A DNA stretch of 64,000 nt from Chitinophagaceae bacterium. Lineage in GTDB: Bacteria; Bacteroidota; Bacteroidia; Chitinophagales; Chitinophagaceae. Shown one piece after another: positions 35,534 to 45,317 of the stretch (positions are counted from its first letter, which is position 1; the number at the start of each line of letters is the position of its first letter). The stretch covers positions 248,001 to 312,000 of the forward strand of contig JADJFD010000003.1 in the NCBI GenBank assembly GCA_016708765.1, in the 5' to 3' direction. Position numbers and translations under genes: made by a program. The notes beneath the pieces were generated by a model. It did no database searches, had not been told where the DNA came from, and saw nothing but the letters and a program-made list of their open reading frames with translations.

Positions 35534-36955
35534 TCATTTTACAATACTGTTTATATACACTTCAACATTTGTGTAATGTTTATCTAATTTATTTTGTGAC
35601 GCATCTGATGGGTCAATGGGATTCAATCCATTTTTCTTTTCCCAGTCATCCGGCATTCCGTCTTTATCTGTATCAGCATGTGCAGGCAAAGATTTTAATA
35701 CAGGCCATGCGTTCATGGTGAGTTCATATGCTGTTCCATGCGGGAAGCCACCTTGCACATCAATAAATCTACCTGTTCTGTTTTTTACATCGCTAATAAT
35801 TCTTTCATCCAAAGTATCTCTTTTGTAACTGGCACCCACAAATTTTAAAACCTCTTCATATGCTTTAACAGCAGATTGCTCAGTAATTTGTTCAGTAGAA
35901 AATGGGTTATCTATTACCGCTTCTTTTTTATCAGCTTCTGTTCCACCATTTCCCATCTGTATGCCCAGCCAGTTGTTTTTAGTAACATCTTTTGCTCCAT
36001 CCACATAATTTCCATTTACATAAAATTTTCCAAAATCCAACGCATCTGTTTTGGTAGGGTTTACAATCCTGAATTTTACATTTTTATTGGTAGAGGGGCC
36101 GTATTTATAATAGTTGTTGATCATATTATAGTTGCCTGCTTCTCCTCCATATGAGCTGTTGCCGCCCCAGTTATAGATTACATTGTTTCTAAAGTCAACA
36201 AATTCCTTTGTGGCGCCAAGTCTTGTGCCATTAAATCTCGGATTGCGGCTTACACAATGAGCAAATAAATTATGATGAGCTGATAAATGGCTACCACCCC
36301 AAATACCGCCATAGCCATGGTTTTCAAAATCTTTATCACCTTCTTCAAAATGATAAGAATAATTAAGAGGTTCGGAAATTAAATTCCATTGCAGTGTTGT
36401 GCTATCGCCACCATACACAGAAAAACATTCGTCTGTACTCCAGCTAATGCTGCAATGGTCAATTATTATGTTACTTCTTCTTGAAGCACTCAATGCATCA
36501 TCATGCCCGCTGCCAGGCACCATTCCTTTGTTTTGATTTTTATCACCCATACGGAAACGCAGGTAACGGATGATTATATTATTCCCACTTAAACCAACGG
36601 GATAGTCAGCAATACAAATGCCATCACCGGGGGCTGTTTGTCCTGCAATTGTTATGTCGCCTTTAATAGAAAGGGGAGAGTTGAGATGAATGGTTCCTGA
36701 AATGGCGAATACAATTATTCTTTTACCATTTGCGATAGCGGCCTTTCTAAAACTGCCTTCCCCTGCATCATTCAGGTTTGATACGATTAGTATTTTCCCT
36801 CCTCTACCTCCAGTTGCGTATTTGCCAAAACCTTCGGCACCGGGAAAGGCTATTGCTGTTTCATTTGTGTTTGTAACAGCAATTTTATTTTGCTGTGCAC
36901 AGGAAACAAGCATAAACAATAGTATTGTATTTAAAAATAGAAAAACTTTTTTCAT
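35534..36955 (-). CDS. Pectate lyase family PL1, lipoprotein
   Basis: A 473-residue lipoprotein (LLFMLVSCAQ, about residues 11-20) with a PL1 beta-helix. Visible family features are AFPGAEGFGKYATGGRGG at the start, IAGQTAPGDGICI, IIIRYLRFRMGD, the metal-site region IIIDHCSISWSTDECFSVYGG, and CVSRNPRFNGTR with the catalytic-Arg type motif. Near the C-terminus, DTDKDGMPDDWEKKNGLNP is a calcium-binding thrombospondin-type-3-like repeat. It should cleave polygalacturonate by beta-elimination on the cell surface. It lies next to susD. Confidence 0.92.
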   Translation of the reverse strand: MKKVFLFLNTILLFMLVSCAQQNKIAVTNTNETAIAFPGAEGFGKYATGGRGGKILIVSNLNDAGEGSFRKAAIANGKRIIVFAISGTIHLNSPLSIKGDITIAGQTAPGDGICIADYPVGLSGNNIIIRYLRFRMGDKNQNKGMVPGSGHDDALSASRRSNIIIDHCSISWSTDECFSVYGGDSTTLQWNLISEPLNYSYHFEEGDKDFENHGYGGIWGGSHLSAHHNLFAHCVSRNPRFNGTRLGATKEFVDFRNNVIYNWGGNSSYGGEAGNYNMINNYYKYGPSTNKNVKFRIVNPTKTDALDFGKFYVNGNYVDGAKDVTKNNWLGIQMGNGGTEADKKEAVIDNPFSTEQITEQSAVKAYEEVLKFVGASYKRDTLDERIISDVKNRTGRFIDVQGGFPHGTAYELTMNAWPVLKSLPAHADTDKDGMPDDWEKKNGLNPIDPSDASQNKLDKHYTNVEVYINSIVK

Positions 36956-36986
36956 AAAACTACTATTACTGACGAGTGTAATTTAA

Positions 36987-37015
36987 TAAGGCTGCAATTA
37001 TGCAGCCTTATTATT
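36987..37015 (-). terminator. Terminator-like hairpin between susD and the pectate lyase gene
   Basis: TAAGGCTGCA (36987-36996) and TGCAGCCTTA (37001-37010) form a perfect 10-bp stem with an ATTA loop, flanked by A/T-rich sequence on both sides. It lies 22 bases after the susD stop and 32 before the pectate lyase start. It may attenuate read-through, which would give higher SusCD than enzyme expression. Confidence 0.7.
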
Positions 37016-37036
37016 AAAACTACTATAAGAAAAAAC

Positions 37037-38920
37037 TTAATAGTTCGGATTTTGTTTTAAGTTGGTGTTAGCAGTTCTTGCCGCATTTGGAAATGGCAGT
37101 AATTCACCTTTGCCCGTAACAAAACCTGTTGCAAAACGGTCAGCAGCTGTTGTTCCTACTGAATTTCGTGGGGCAGCACCTGTTGGTAAAGCTATCCATG
37201 TAAGTTTAGTAGTTCCTGCTGGAGTAGCTGCTGGGGCTGGTTTGTAATATGAGTTTGACCATATTGTATAATTATCCGCCGTGCTGCCAGTTATTAAATA
37301 CATAGATGATGGTAGTGTATTTGATAATGAATAGGAAGGATAACCAGCCATGTAAGTTGATTGAATCATAGCTGTTGCAATAGCCATACGATTTAAGTTA
37401 TTTCTTGTTTCGTTTATTGCTGTTTCCAATAAATTCCATCTTATCAAATCATATTTACGAATGCCTTCGCCTCCTAACTCTAAAGCTCTTTCTCTAACCA
37501 GGTATTTGAAAAATTCTGTTTTTGAAAGACCTAAAGGAATATCTACGGTGACATCCGGTGTAGAGATAGGTTTTCCAAATCCTCTTCTTCTTACCATATT
37601 AATTGCATTGTAGGCAGCAGCATTTGGACTACTGATCTCATTTTCTGCTTCTGCTAACATTAATAACACATCAGCGTAACGGATGATTTGCCATTTAAGG
37701 CTGAAATATTGAACTGAACTTGCAGGATCAATAGTTGGGTTTGATATCCAATCTCTTCTGTATTTACCGTCTGTTATTGAAACTAATGCCTGGCTGCCCG
37801 GAGTTATTTTTGTTACGCCATTTGCTGCTACAAAGTATGGCGTTATTGTTACGTCTCTTCTTGTGTCGGTAGAGTCAAATAAATAAAAATAGCTTGGTAA
37901 AGGATTCACACTGCTGTTCCCTTTATTGTTTATTCTCGGTCCATTGTAATAGCCAAGTTTAGAATCTTCAGCACCAGTTAATCCAGTTGCACTTGCCTGA
38001 AACATTAATTCTCCATTTGGATCGTTAAGTACATGTCCACAAACCTGATCTTTCCATAATCCTTTATAACTTGGATTTAAGCTATGCTGACCAGAAGTAA
38101 TAATGTCATTACAGTCATCTTTTGCCATTTGATAATAAGTAAGATAATCTGCTGATCGTTTCATTTGGCCATCGCTTCTTAATGAATAACCTCCTCTTGC
38201 TAATGCGATTCTTGCTCTTAGTGCTTTAACTGTTCCTTTGGTAATTCTTTCATCTGAAGGATCACCAATAGCTGCTAATTCATTTCGCCATGGAACTAAT
38301 GTAGCTGCGGTATTCAAATCTGATAAAAGCCTGTTGTACAAAGTATCTCTGTCAACTTGAGAAGGAAAAGGATTTCCAGCAGCCAAGATATAAGCTGGTT
38401 CAAAATGGGCAGGTAAATCGCCCCAGTTACGGATGGCTTCAAAATAGAACTGTGCCCTTAACGTTAAAGCTTCTCCGTGCATTCTTTGAAGTTGCTTTTT
38501 TTCGTTATCAGAACCGTTTGAATACAAATTCATTTTTGGAATATTGTCAATACAAATATTTGCATATTCAATACCTTGAAAAAGTTGATTAAAGGGTTTT
38601 TCTAACTGTGCATTTCCTGGTGTTGCAGTATAACGGGCAATATCTCTGCGGTCATTATCACCAGCACCAGTAGGTCCCTGCATTTCATCATTGTCTAAAG
38701 GATAATATAAACTTAAACGTATTCCATAACCTTGGTCGCCAATTAAACGGCTATAAACGCCAGCTAATGCTTTATAGGTACTAGACACATCACTAAAAAC
38801 TGCTTCAGGGCCAAGTTCGGTAATTGGTTGTTGATCCAGATATTTCTTGCAACCGCCAATTACAAAAAGAATTGATAGCAAAAGCAAAGTGCTTATCGGG
38901 CTTAAAAATTTATTTTTCAT
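37037..38920 (-). CDS. SusD/RagB family outer-membrane nutrient-binding lipoprotein
   Basis: The 627-residue protein has a lipoprotein signal (LFVIGGCKKYLDQQP, the Cys near residue 24) and the TPR-rich SusD fold: VSSTYKALAGVYSRLIG, LRAQFYFEAIRNWGDLP, KGTVKALRARIALARGGYS, and the C-terminal ADVLLMLAEAENEI and RERALELGGEGIRKYDLIRWN motifs. It caps the SusC transporter and captures oligosaccharides, here presumably pectin fragments given the neighbours. It directly follows susC with a 22-base gap. Confidence 0.95.
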   Translation of the reverse strand: MKNKFLSPISTLLLLSILFVIGGCKKYLDQQPITELGPEAVFSDVSSTYKALAGVYSRLIGDQGYGIRLSLYYPLDNDEMQGPTGAGDNDRRDIARYTATPGNAQLEKPFNQLFQGIEYANICIDNIPKMNLYSNGSDNEKKQLQRMHGEALTLRAQFYFEAIRNWGDLPAHFEPAYILAAGNPFPSQVDRDTLYNRLLSDLNTAATLVPWRNELAAIGDPSDERITKGTVKALRARIALARGGYSLRSDGQMKRSADYLTYYQMAKDDCNDIITSGQHSLNPSYKGLWKDQVCGHVLNDPNGELMFQASATGLTGAEDSKLGYYNGPRINNKGNSSVNPLPSYFYLFDSTDTRRDVTITPYFVAANGVTKITPGSQALVSITDGKYRRDWISNPTIDPASSVQYFSLKWQIIRYADVLLMLAEAENEISSPNAAAYNAINMVRRRGFGKPISTPDVTVDIPLGLSKTEFFKYLVRERALELGGEGIRKYDLIRWNLLETAINETRNNLNRMAIATAMIQSTYMAGYPSYSLSNTLPSSMYLITGSTADNYTIWSNSYYKPAPAATPAGTTKLTWIALPTGAAPRNSVGTTAADRFATGFVTGKGELLPFPNAARTANTNLKQNPNY

Positions 38921-38942
38921 ATAACTTCTTTTTAAATTTTAT

Positions 38943-41900
38943 TTAGAATGATGCATTTACACCAAATACAAAGCTGTGGCTTCTGGGGTAGGCAGAATAG
39001 TCAAGTCCTGGTGTTAAAGGACTATTTCTAACACTAACCTCCGGATCGTAACCTGTATACTTTGTAAATATTGCCAGATTATTAGCTGTTGCATAAAACC
39101 GTAACTGCGACATTTTAAGTTTGGCAATACTCTTTGCAGGTAAACTATATCCTATGCTCACATTATTAATTCTTAAGAAAGAGCCATCTTCAATTGCCCA
39201 TGAGTGTGGATAGAATGCACCTGAACTTTTTATAGGCTGCCAAATTGTGGCACCAGCATTTTAAGACAGATAACTGATCCGGAGCGATGCCATATACATT
39301 TCCACCATTAACCCATTGAGCAGTTTCACCAGTTGGTGTAACAATCCGCCATCTATTACTCATTACGTCCAGCATATTTGTGTTGTTAGAATATCCATTA
39401 GTAAATTCTATCTTATTTGCATTATAAATATCATTGCCATAAGAGAAATTTAGGAATATGCTTGCATCCCAACGCTTGTAACTGAATTGCTGTAAAAAAC
39501 CTCCTGTGAATTTTGGAGTTGGGTTGCCAATGATTTTGCTGTCGTTTGTAATATCTACAGAACCATTACCATCTAGATCTTTAAACTTAATGGAACCAGG
39601 TTGTACTGTTCCAATAATACCTGCATCTGTTACAACGCCAGCTTTTAATGTGTATATTCCTGTAACTGTATTATAATCAAAATCGTTAACTGTATAGAAG
39701 CCATCTGTTACAAGACCCCACATAGATCCAACTGGCGAGCCAATTTTCTGTATATAATCATTTGGCTGACCGGAAACTCCCCAACTAGGATCAGCAAAGA
39801 AGAAGTCTTGATTTTGTCCTAAAGCAAGAATTTTATTTTTATTAAAAGCGATATTAAAATTTGCATTCCAATTGAAGCCGTTAGCTTTCCGCATTATGGC
39901 TGTATTCAATTGTATTTCTACACCCTTGTTAGATGTTTTTCCGATATTTTGAAATTGGGTTGAATAACCAAAAGTAGAAGCAACAGGAACCTTTATCAAA
40001 AGGTCTTTTGACGTGTTATCATACACATCTACAGTAAGGTCAACTCTTCTGTCAAACATGGTAAGATCCATTCCGTAGTTTCTATTTACCGTTGATTCCC
40101 ATTTAAGTTCTTTATTAACCAATGATGTTGAATAATAGGCAATAACATCTTCATTATTTATGCTATAAAAATAAGTACCATTATTACTAAATGTAGTAAG
40201 ATACAGATAGTCATCAATTCTATTGTTTCCAATAGAACCAAATCCAACTCTGAATTTTAGATCATTAATAAATCCAGCATTCTGCATAAATTTTTCTTTT
40301 GATACTCTCCATGCAAAGGATGCAGCTGGAAAAGTACCCCATTTATTACCAGGTCCAAATTTTGAAGCACCATCCTGACGAACATTTGCAGAGAAAAGAT
40401 ACTTATCCATGAAGGAGTAATTAATCCTGCCAAAGAAAGAAATATTGGTATATCTGGTTTCGCCAAACTTAGGGTATCCTGTAAATTGAGTTGCCTGACT
40501 TGCTTGCTTAAAGGCCTCGCTAAATGTAATACCCGGTTGATAATCTCTGTAAAGATTTGCATGGCTTTTTCCTCTTAAGTCATACGTTTCTTCTCCCACC
40601 AAAAAATCAAAATCATGTTTGCCCTTGTAGTTTTTTACTGAGTATGTAAGTACGTTAGAATTAGTAAAGGTTGTTGCTTCAGAAGTATCCAAACGGGCAA
40701 TTGGTTTTGCACCTCCCTGAATAATTGCATAAGGAGCAATAGTATCATAAAACTGTCTGTCTTTTCTATCATTTTTAATATATCCAAACGTTGATTTGAA
40801 TGACAGGTTCTTTAAAATGTTATATGAAATATAGGCTGTAAGATTCAGCGTATTGGTGGTTTTTCTCCTGTATTCAGAATTGGCTAATTGAATAGGGTTT
40901 GTAAGATTTAAGCCATTGCCTACATTGGGGTCAGAAATTGGATCGGCATCATCAATGTTCTGATCATCGGATAAGAAAGGCCTATACTTTACGGCATTTC
41001 TTAAGCGGTTGTAGGCAGACCCTTTGTCGTCAGAAACACCTGCACCTACTACATTTTGCGTTGTATATCTTATTGAGCCGCCTAATTTCAAAGAATTGGT
41101 AATCTTATATTCTCCCTTGAAGTTTAATAAATGTCTTTTATAGTTAGAATTCAGCACAATTGCTTTTTCACTATTATAGGTGTAGCCAAAATTATAAGTA
41201 AATAATTTACTTCCTCCCGATACTCCAATATTATGTGTAGTGTTAATACCGGTTCTGCCAAATGCTTCTTCTTGCCAGTCTATTTCATCAATACTTTTGT
41301 AAACATCAAGTGTGTCCCACGTATGACCAAAGTTGTTTGTAAAATTAGTGCTGTCTGTATTACTTCCTCTTGAACGTTCAGATTGATAAAATACAAAATC
41401 ATATGGGTCTAGTAAGTCTAACTTTTTGGATAGTGTTTTCACCCCTACAAATCCGTTGTAAGTCACTTTTGCTTTTCCTTTTCTCCCACTCTTTGTGGTA
41501 ATAACAATAACGCCGTTAGCACCTCTTGCCCCATAAATGGCAGTGGCAGAAGCATCTTTTAAAACATCAATTGATTGAATGTCCTGTGGAGAAAGAAAGG
41601 AAAGTGCATTTTCCATTTGTACTCCATCGATAATATACAGTGGTGAATTGTCTCCAGTAATTGACATGCCACCTCTTACTCGGATTCTTATATCCGCATC
41701 CGGCGAACCTTCAGCAGAAGTAGCGGTAACTCCTGCGAGTCTTCCATTTAATGCTTCTGCAGCTGAATTAATCGGAATATCTTTTAATTCCTTTGCCCCA
41801 ACTGAAGAAACAGAAGCCAAAAGATCTTTTCTTCTTACCGTTTGATATCCGATTACCACTACATCTTCTAACGCAGCTACATTCGTTTTTAATTCAACAT

Positions 41901-42186
41901 CTACTGTTGTTTTACCTGCTACTGAAATTTCATAGCTAAGAAAGGAAGCACTAGAAAATACTAATGTAGCATTATCTGCCACTGTTATTTTGTAGTTTCC
42001 TTGCGCATCGGTTGTTGTTGAATTTTTCTTACCCTTTTCTGTTACAGTAATTCCGCCGGCACCCTGGCTGTTTTCGGATGAAGTAACTGTTCCGCTGATT
42101 TGCTTTCCCTGTGCTAAAAGCTCTGTGGGAAAGAGAAAAGAAAGAATCAGGATGCAGACTCCTGTTAGTTTAAGCATTTTTGTCAT
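38943..42186 (-). pseudogene. SusC/RagA family TonB-dependent transporter, split by a one-base frameshift
   Basis: The large frame (39190-42186) has a signal peptide (to LLAQ), a carboxypeptidase-D-like plug extension (QISGTVTSSENSQGAGGITV), the DVVVIGY TonB-box-like segment, and the plug (ALNGRLAGV, LYIIDGVQM, IQSIDVLKDASATAIYGARGANGVIVITTK) followed by the barrel. After APDQLSVL it runs into an unrelated tail. In the next frame the protein continues as NAGATIWQPIKSSGAFYP and then SIGYSLPAKSI to the aromatic barrel end VNASF. Removing one base from the T4 run at 39259-39262 restores about 1080 residues. With SusD it imports oligosaccharides across the outer membrane. Confidence 0.9.
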
Positions 42187-42736
42187 AGTTGTAATTTTGA
42201 TAAAAATCTTTATTAATGTTTTTTATTTCCCGGTAATCGGAAAATTGAACTAATTGAATTGATAGGAGGTTAAATTTTTTCTTGAAAATAGCAAGAGGGG
42301 AATTGGGGTAATTGACTGTTTTTTTGCAATGTGCAAAACAGAGAGAACCTTCTGACAGTAGATTAGACTTTTTCATTCCGCAAGCAATTTTCGTTATTCG
42401 ACTTGTCTTTGAATCCGGCATTTTACTACCTGTATCACCAACTAAGCCTCAACAATTCTACACAATACTTCATTGTAACAGAGCTATTTAGAGAAGTTTT
42501 TTTACGCAATCGTTCCCGGTAACGATGCCTTATGAAGACAAGATTTGAATTTAAAATCAAAATGCAAATTCTGAAAGAATTCTCTGAATTTTTTGTAGGC
42601 AGAGACGCAATCTGATATTTTTTTTGTCTCGATAGAGCAATTAATAGTTTAAGGAGCCATCTATTAAACCGCTAAAAAAAGTTAACTTTAAAGGCTGTCA
42701 GGATTTTTGTTTAATAACCGGAAAAGATTGCTTGAA
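42187..42736. other. Divergent regulatory region between susC and the LacI-type gene
   Basis: This 550-base region has no convincing gene; a frame at 42170-42421 is not protein-like. Besides the operator at 42501-42524, it holds TTTCCCGGTAATCGGAAA at 42226-42243, an imperfect inverted repeat whose CCCGGTAA part resembles the operator half-site and which lies about 40-57 bases before the susC start. Promoters for both directions must lie here; I could not place them with confidence. Confidence 0.5.
42501..42524. promoter_or_regulatory. LacI-type operator candidate in the susC/regulator intergenic region
   Basis: TTTACGCAAT is followed by CGTTCCCGGTAACG; 22 of 24 bases equal the site at 30439-30462. 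Half-sites CGTTCCC and CGTTACC meet at a central CG, as in LacI-family operators. It lies about 210 bases before the regulator start and 315-340 bases before the susC start. Confidence 0.6.
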
Positions 42737-43792
42737 ATGAAGTTTGAAGCCATAACAATTAAAGATATTGCCAAAGCTCTGGGATTGTCGACATCCACAG
42801 TATCAAGAGCATTGAGAGACAGTCATGAAATTAGTCCTGAGACTAAAAGAATTGTTCTTGAATATGCAGAAAAGAACAATTACAAACCCAATCCAATTGC
42901 TTTAAGCCTGAAAGAAAGAAGAAGCAGGTCTATTGGTGTTATAGTTTGCGAAATTGCCAACAGCTATTTTTCGCAGGTTATTAATGGAATTGAATCTATT
43001 GCTTATGACAACGGTTACAACGTAATTATTGCGCAAAGCCGGGAATCGTTTGAAAAGGAAATTCTAAACCTGCAATACCCTACTTCCCGTTCAATTGATG
43101 GATTGATTATTTCTGTTTCTACAGAATCTAAAGATTTCAACTACTTAAAAGAATTGCATCAAAAAAAAATGCCGATTGTTTTTGTTGACAGAATTGTGGA
43201 TGAAATAGAAACACATAAAGTAATTGCAGATAATTATACCGGAGCTTATAATGCCACCCTTCATCTGATAGAATGTGGGTATAAAAGAATTGCAGCCATT
43301 ACAAATCCATTTACTTTATCTATCTCCAGAGAAAGGTTGGCAGGGTATAAATCAGCTCTAACAGATAATGGAATAGAAATAGATGATGAGTTGATCAAAT
43401 ATTGTCAGCATGGTGGTATGGTTTTTTCCGAAGTGCAGACTGTGGTTGACGAATTGTTGGCGAATAAAAACAGGCCTGATGCCATTTTTGCTGCCGCAGA
43501 TAAATTAACAACAAACTGTTTAAGGATATTCAAAACAAAGAAAATGAGTGTTCCGGATGATATCGGAATAATCGGGTTTTCAAATATTGATCTGGCAGAA
43601 TTGCTGAATCCTCCAATGTCAGTAATCAGACAGCCGGCATTTGAAATGGGGGAAGTAGCGATGAAGCTTTTATTACAGGTAATAGAAAGTAAAAGACCTG
43701 TTACAGATTTTGAAACAAAAATACTGTCGACAGAAATGCTAATAAGAGGGTCTACGAAAAAGCTTTTTGCGAAAGCAAAAGAGACAGTATAA
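42737..43792 (+). CDS. LacI family transcriptional regulator of the pectin locus
   Basis: A 351-residue repressor-type protein. The N-terminal LacI helix-turn-helix and hinge are clear (ITIKDIAKALGLSTSTVSRALRDSHEISPETK, then YKPNPIALSLKERRSRSIGVIV). The periplasmic-binding-protein-like sensor domain follows (NSYFSQVINGIESIAYDNGYNV, IDGLIISVS, VFVDRIVD, PDAIFAAADKLTTNCLR, GIIGFSNIDLAELLNPPMSVIRQP). The effector is probably a uronate intermediate, inferred from context. The ATG at 42737 is chosen because it starts just before the domain; an ATG at 42707 would add ten residues. It diverges from susC, and its likely operators occur at three places in the locus. Confidence 0.92.
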   Translation: MKFEAITIKDIAKALGLSTSTVSRALRDSHEISPETKRIVLEYAEKNNYKPNPIALSLKERRSRSIGVIVCEIANSYFSQVINGIESIAYDNGYNVIIAQSRESFEKEILNLQYPTSRSIDGLIISVSTESKDFNYLKELHQKKMPIVFVDRIVDEIETHKVIADNYTGAYNATLHLIECGYKRIAAITNPFTLSISRERLAGYKSALTDNGIEIDDELIKYCQHGGMVFSEVQTVVDELLANKNRPDAIFAAADKLTTNCLRIFKTKKMSVPDDIGIIGFSNIDLAELLNPPMSVIRQPAFEMGEVAMKLLLQVIESKRPVTDFETKILSTEMLIRGSTKKLFAKAKETV

Positions 43793-43850
43793 TTGATGTT
43801 TTAGTTTTGGAACACAGTTGCCCAGCAGCTATATTTGCAATCCCAATTTA

Positions 43851-43924
43851 GGGGGTTTAGCTCAGCTGGCTAGAGCGTTTGCATGGCATGCAAAAGGTCA
43901 CCGGTTCGACTCCGGTAACCTCCA
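43851..43924 (+). tRNA. tRNA-Ala (anticodon GGC)
   Basis: A full cloverleaf can be drawn. The 7-bp acceptor stem is GGGGGTT/AACCTCC with the G3-U70 wobble pair that marks alanine tRNAs. The D arm is GCTC/GAGC, the anticodon stem TTTGC/GCAAA with loop ATGGCAT (anticodon GGC), and the T stem ACCGG/CCGGT with loop TTCGACT. The discriminator is A; CCA is not encoded. A strong terminator follows at once. Confidence 0.95.
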
Positions 43925-43930
43925 CAAAGA

Positions 43931-43957
43931 AAAGTCTGGTTTTGCCAGACTTTTTTT
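43931..43957 (+). terminator. Rho-independent terminator after tRNA-Ala
   Basis: AAAGTCTGG (43931-43939) pairs with CCAGACTTT (43945-43953) around TTTTG, running into seven T residues. Confidence 0.9.
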
Positions 43958-44008
43958 ATTTTTTCAAACTTTATGTAGTGTAATTTTGTTTTACTTGATA
44001 TTGATCTT

Positions 44009-44170
44009 ATGGGAATCTGGAATCAAATAGCCGAATATTTATATCTGAAAAAGAAAGACCCAGACAGGCCAAAGGATAAATGGATAGGGTACATGCACGG
44101 CATTAATCGTATCAGCATTTTTATTTTTCTGCTTTGCCTGCTTATTCTTGCAATTAAATTACTTACTTAG
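44009..44170 (+). CDS. DUF6728 family small membrane protein
   Basis: A 53-residue protein that is short enough to be missed by length-filtered gene finding. It reads MGIWNQIAEYLYLKKKDP, then a charged segment, then MHGINRISIFIFLLCLLILAI and a short basic tail ending at TAG 44168-44170. The pattern (aromatic start, KKK, MHGINRISI, one membrane helix) is that of DUF6728 as I recognise it. No function is known. Its last 12 bases overlap the 3' end of the convergent lpxB. Confidence 0.78.
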   Translation: MGIWNQIAEYLYLKKKDPDRPKDKWIGYMHGINRISIFIFLLCLLILAIKLLT

Positions 44171-45268
44171 AAAATTGATAATAGAAAAAGCTGCTTTTTG
44201 CGAAGCATTGCCGCCTTGGCTTAACAGTTGATGTAGCCCAGTATAATCTTTTTGAATTTGTTGTTTTTTGTTTTCATCTGTTAATAAATTCTGTAATTCA
44301 TTCCTTAGAGCATCAACAGTAAAATCTGTTTGTATCAATTCGGTTACTACCAGTTTATCCAAAATCAGGTTAACCAACGAAATATATTTTATACTTATCA
44401 GTCGTTTGCCGATCTGGTAGGAGAGGTATGAACCTTTATAACAAACTACTTCTGGTACACCAAACAAGGCAGTTTCCAAAGTTGCTGTACCGGATGTAAC
44501 CAGTGCGGCTTTTGCCTGCATCAGCAAATCATATGTTTTATTAGTTACGTATGAAACATTGGAATAATCTTTCAGCAGTTCATCATAAAATTGTTCATCA
44601 ACTCCTGGAGCTTTCGCTACAATAAACTGATGATCTGTGAATGACCTACTTACTTCCAGCATTACCGGAAGTTTTTTTAATATTTCTTGTTTTCTGCTTC
44701 CGGGAAGTAATGCAATGATTGGCTTTTCAGAAAGTGGAGCTGCTTTACTTTCTGCTTTATGTTTTTCAATTACTTCTATCAGCGGATGTCCGACATATTC
44801 AACATCCCAATTCCATTTGTTTTTAAAAAAATCTTTTTCAAAAGGAAGAATGACCAGCATTTTATCAATGCATTGTTTCATACTCTTCACTCTGTTCTCC
44901 TTCCATGCCCACACTTGTGGCGAGATGTAATAAATAATTTTTAAGCCTTGTTGCTTTGCCCATTTGGCTATGCGGAGATTAAATCCTGGATAATCAATTA
45001 GTATTAAAGCATTTGGTTTGTATTGCAGAATATCTTCTTTGCAAAAAGCAAGGTTGCGAAAAATTGTTCGCAGATTCATGAGTACTTCAGAAAAACCCAT
45101 AAATGCTAATTCACTATAATGCTTTACAAGTTCTCCTCCTGCTTCCTGCATTTTATCTCCACCCCAGCAGCGAATATCAATTGAAGTATTTTGTTTTTTT
45201 AATTCTTTGATAAGATTGGAACCATGTAAGTCGCCGGAAGCTTCGCCTGCTATTATGTAATACTTCAT
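44159..45268 (-). CDS. lpxB: Lipid-A-disaccharide synthase
   Basis: LpxB joins UDP-2,3-diacylglucosamine and lipid X to the lipid A disaccharide at the inner membrane. The 369-residue GT19 protein has IAGEASGDLHGSNLIKEL at the start, CWGGDKMQEAGGELVKHYSELAFMGFSEVL, ILIDYPGFNLRIA, YYISPQVWAWKENRVKSMKQCIDKMLVILPFEKDFF, VEYVGHPL, IALLPGSRKQEI, and ALVTSGTATLETALFGVPEVVCYKGS. Length is normal. Start and context are unambiguous; the gene ends inside the DUF6728 frame on the other strand. Confidence 0.96.
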   Translation of the reverse strand: MKYYIIAGEASGDLHGSNLIKELKKQNTSIDIRCWGGDKMQEAGGELVKHYSELAFMGFSEVLMNLRTIFRNLAFCKEDILQYKPNALILIDYPGFNLRIAKWAKQQGLKIIYYISPQVWAWKENRVKSMKQCIDKMLVILPFEKDFFKNKWNWDVEYVGHPLIEVIEKHKAESKAAPLSEKPIIALLPGSRKQEILKKLPVMLEVSRSFTDHQFIVAKAPGVDEQFYDELLKDYSNVSYVTNKTYDLLMQAKAALVTSGTATLETALFGVPEVVCYKGSYLSYQIGKRLISIKYISLVNLILDKLVVTELIQTDFTVDALRNELQNLLTDENKKQQIQKDYTGLHQLLSQGGNASQKAAFSIINFLSK

Positions 45269-45317
45269 CGGCTGACATTTAATAAATGATGAAATAGCTG
45301 AAAGTCTATTTGCAAAT

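Noticed and set aside
42170..42421. 83-codon minus-strand frame upstream of susC
   Set aside because: It overlaps the susC start, has no family resemblance and lies in the regulatory region.
43818..44030. Open frame of 70 codons over the tRNA-Ala gene
   Set aside because: It reads straight through the tRNA and its terminator; the tRNA explains the sequence.
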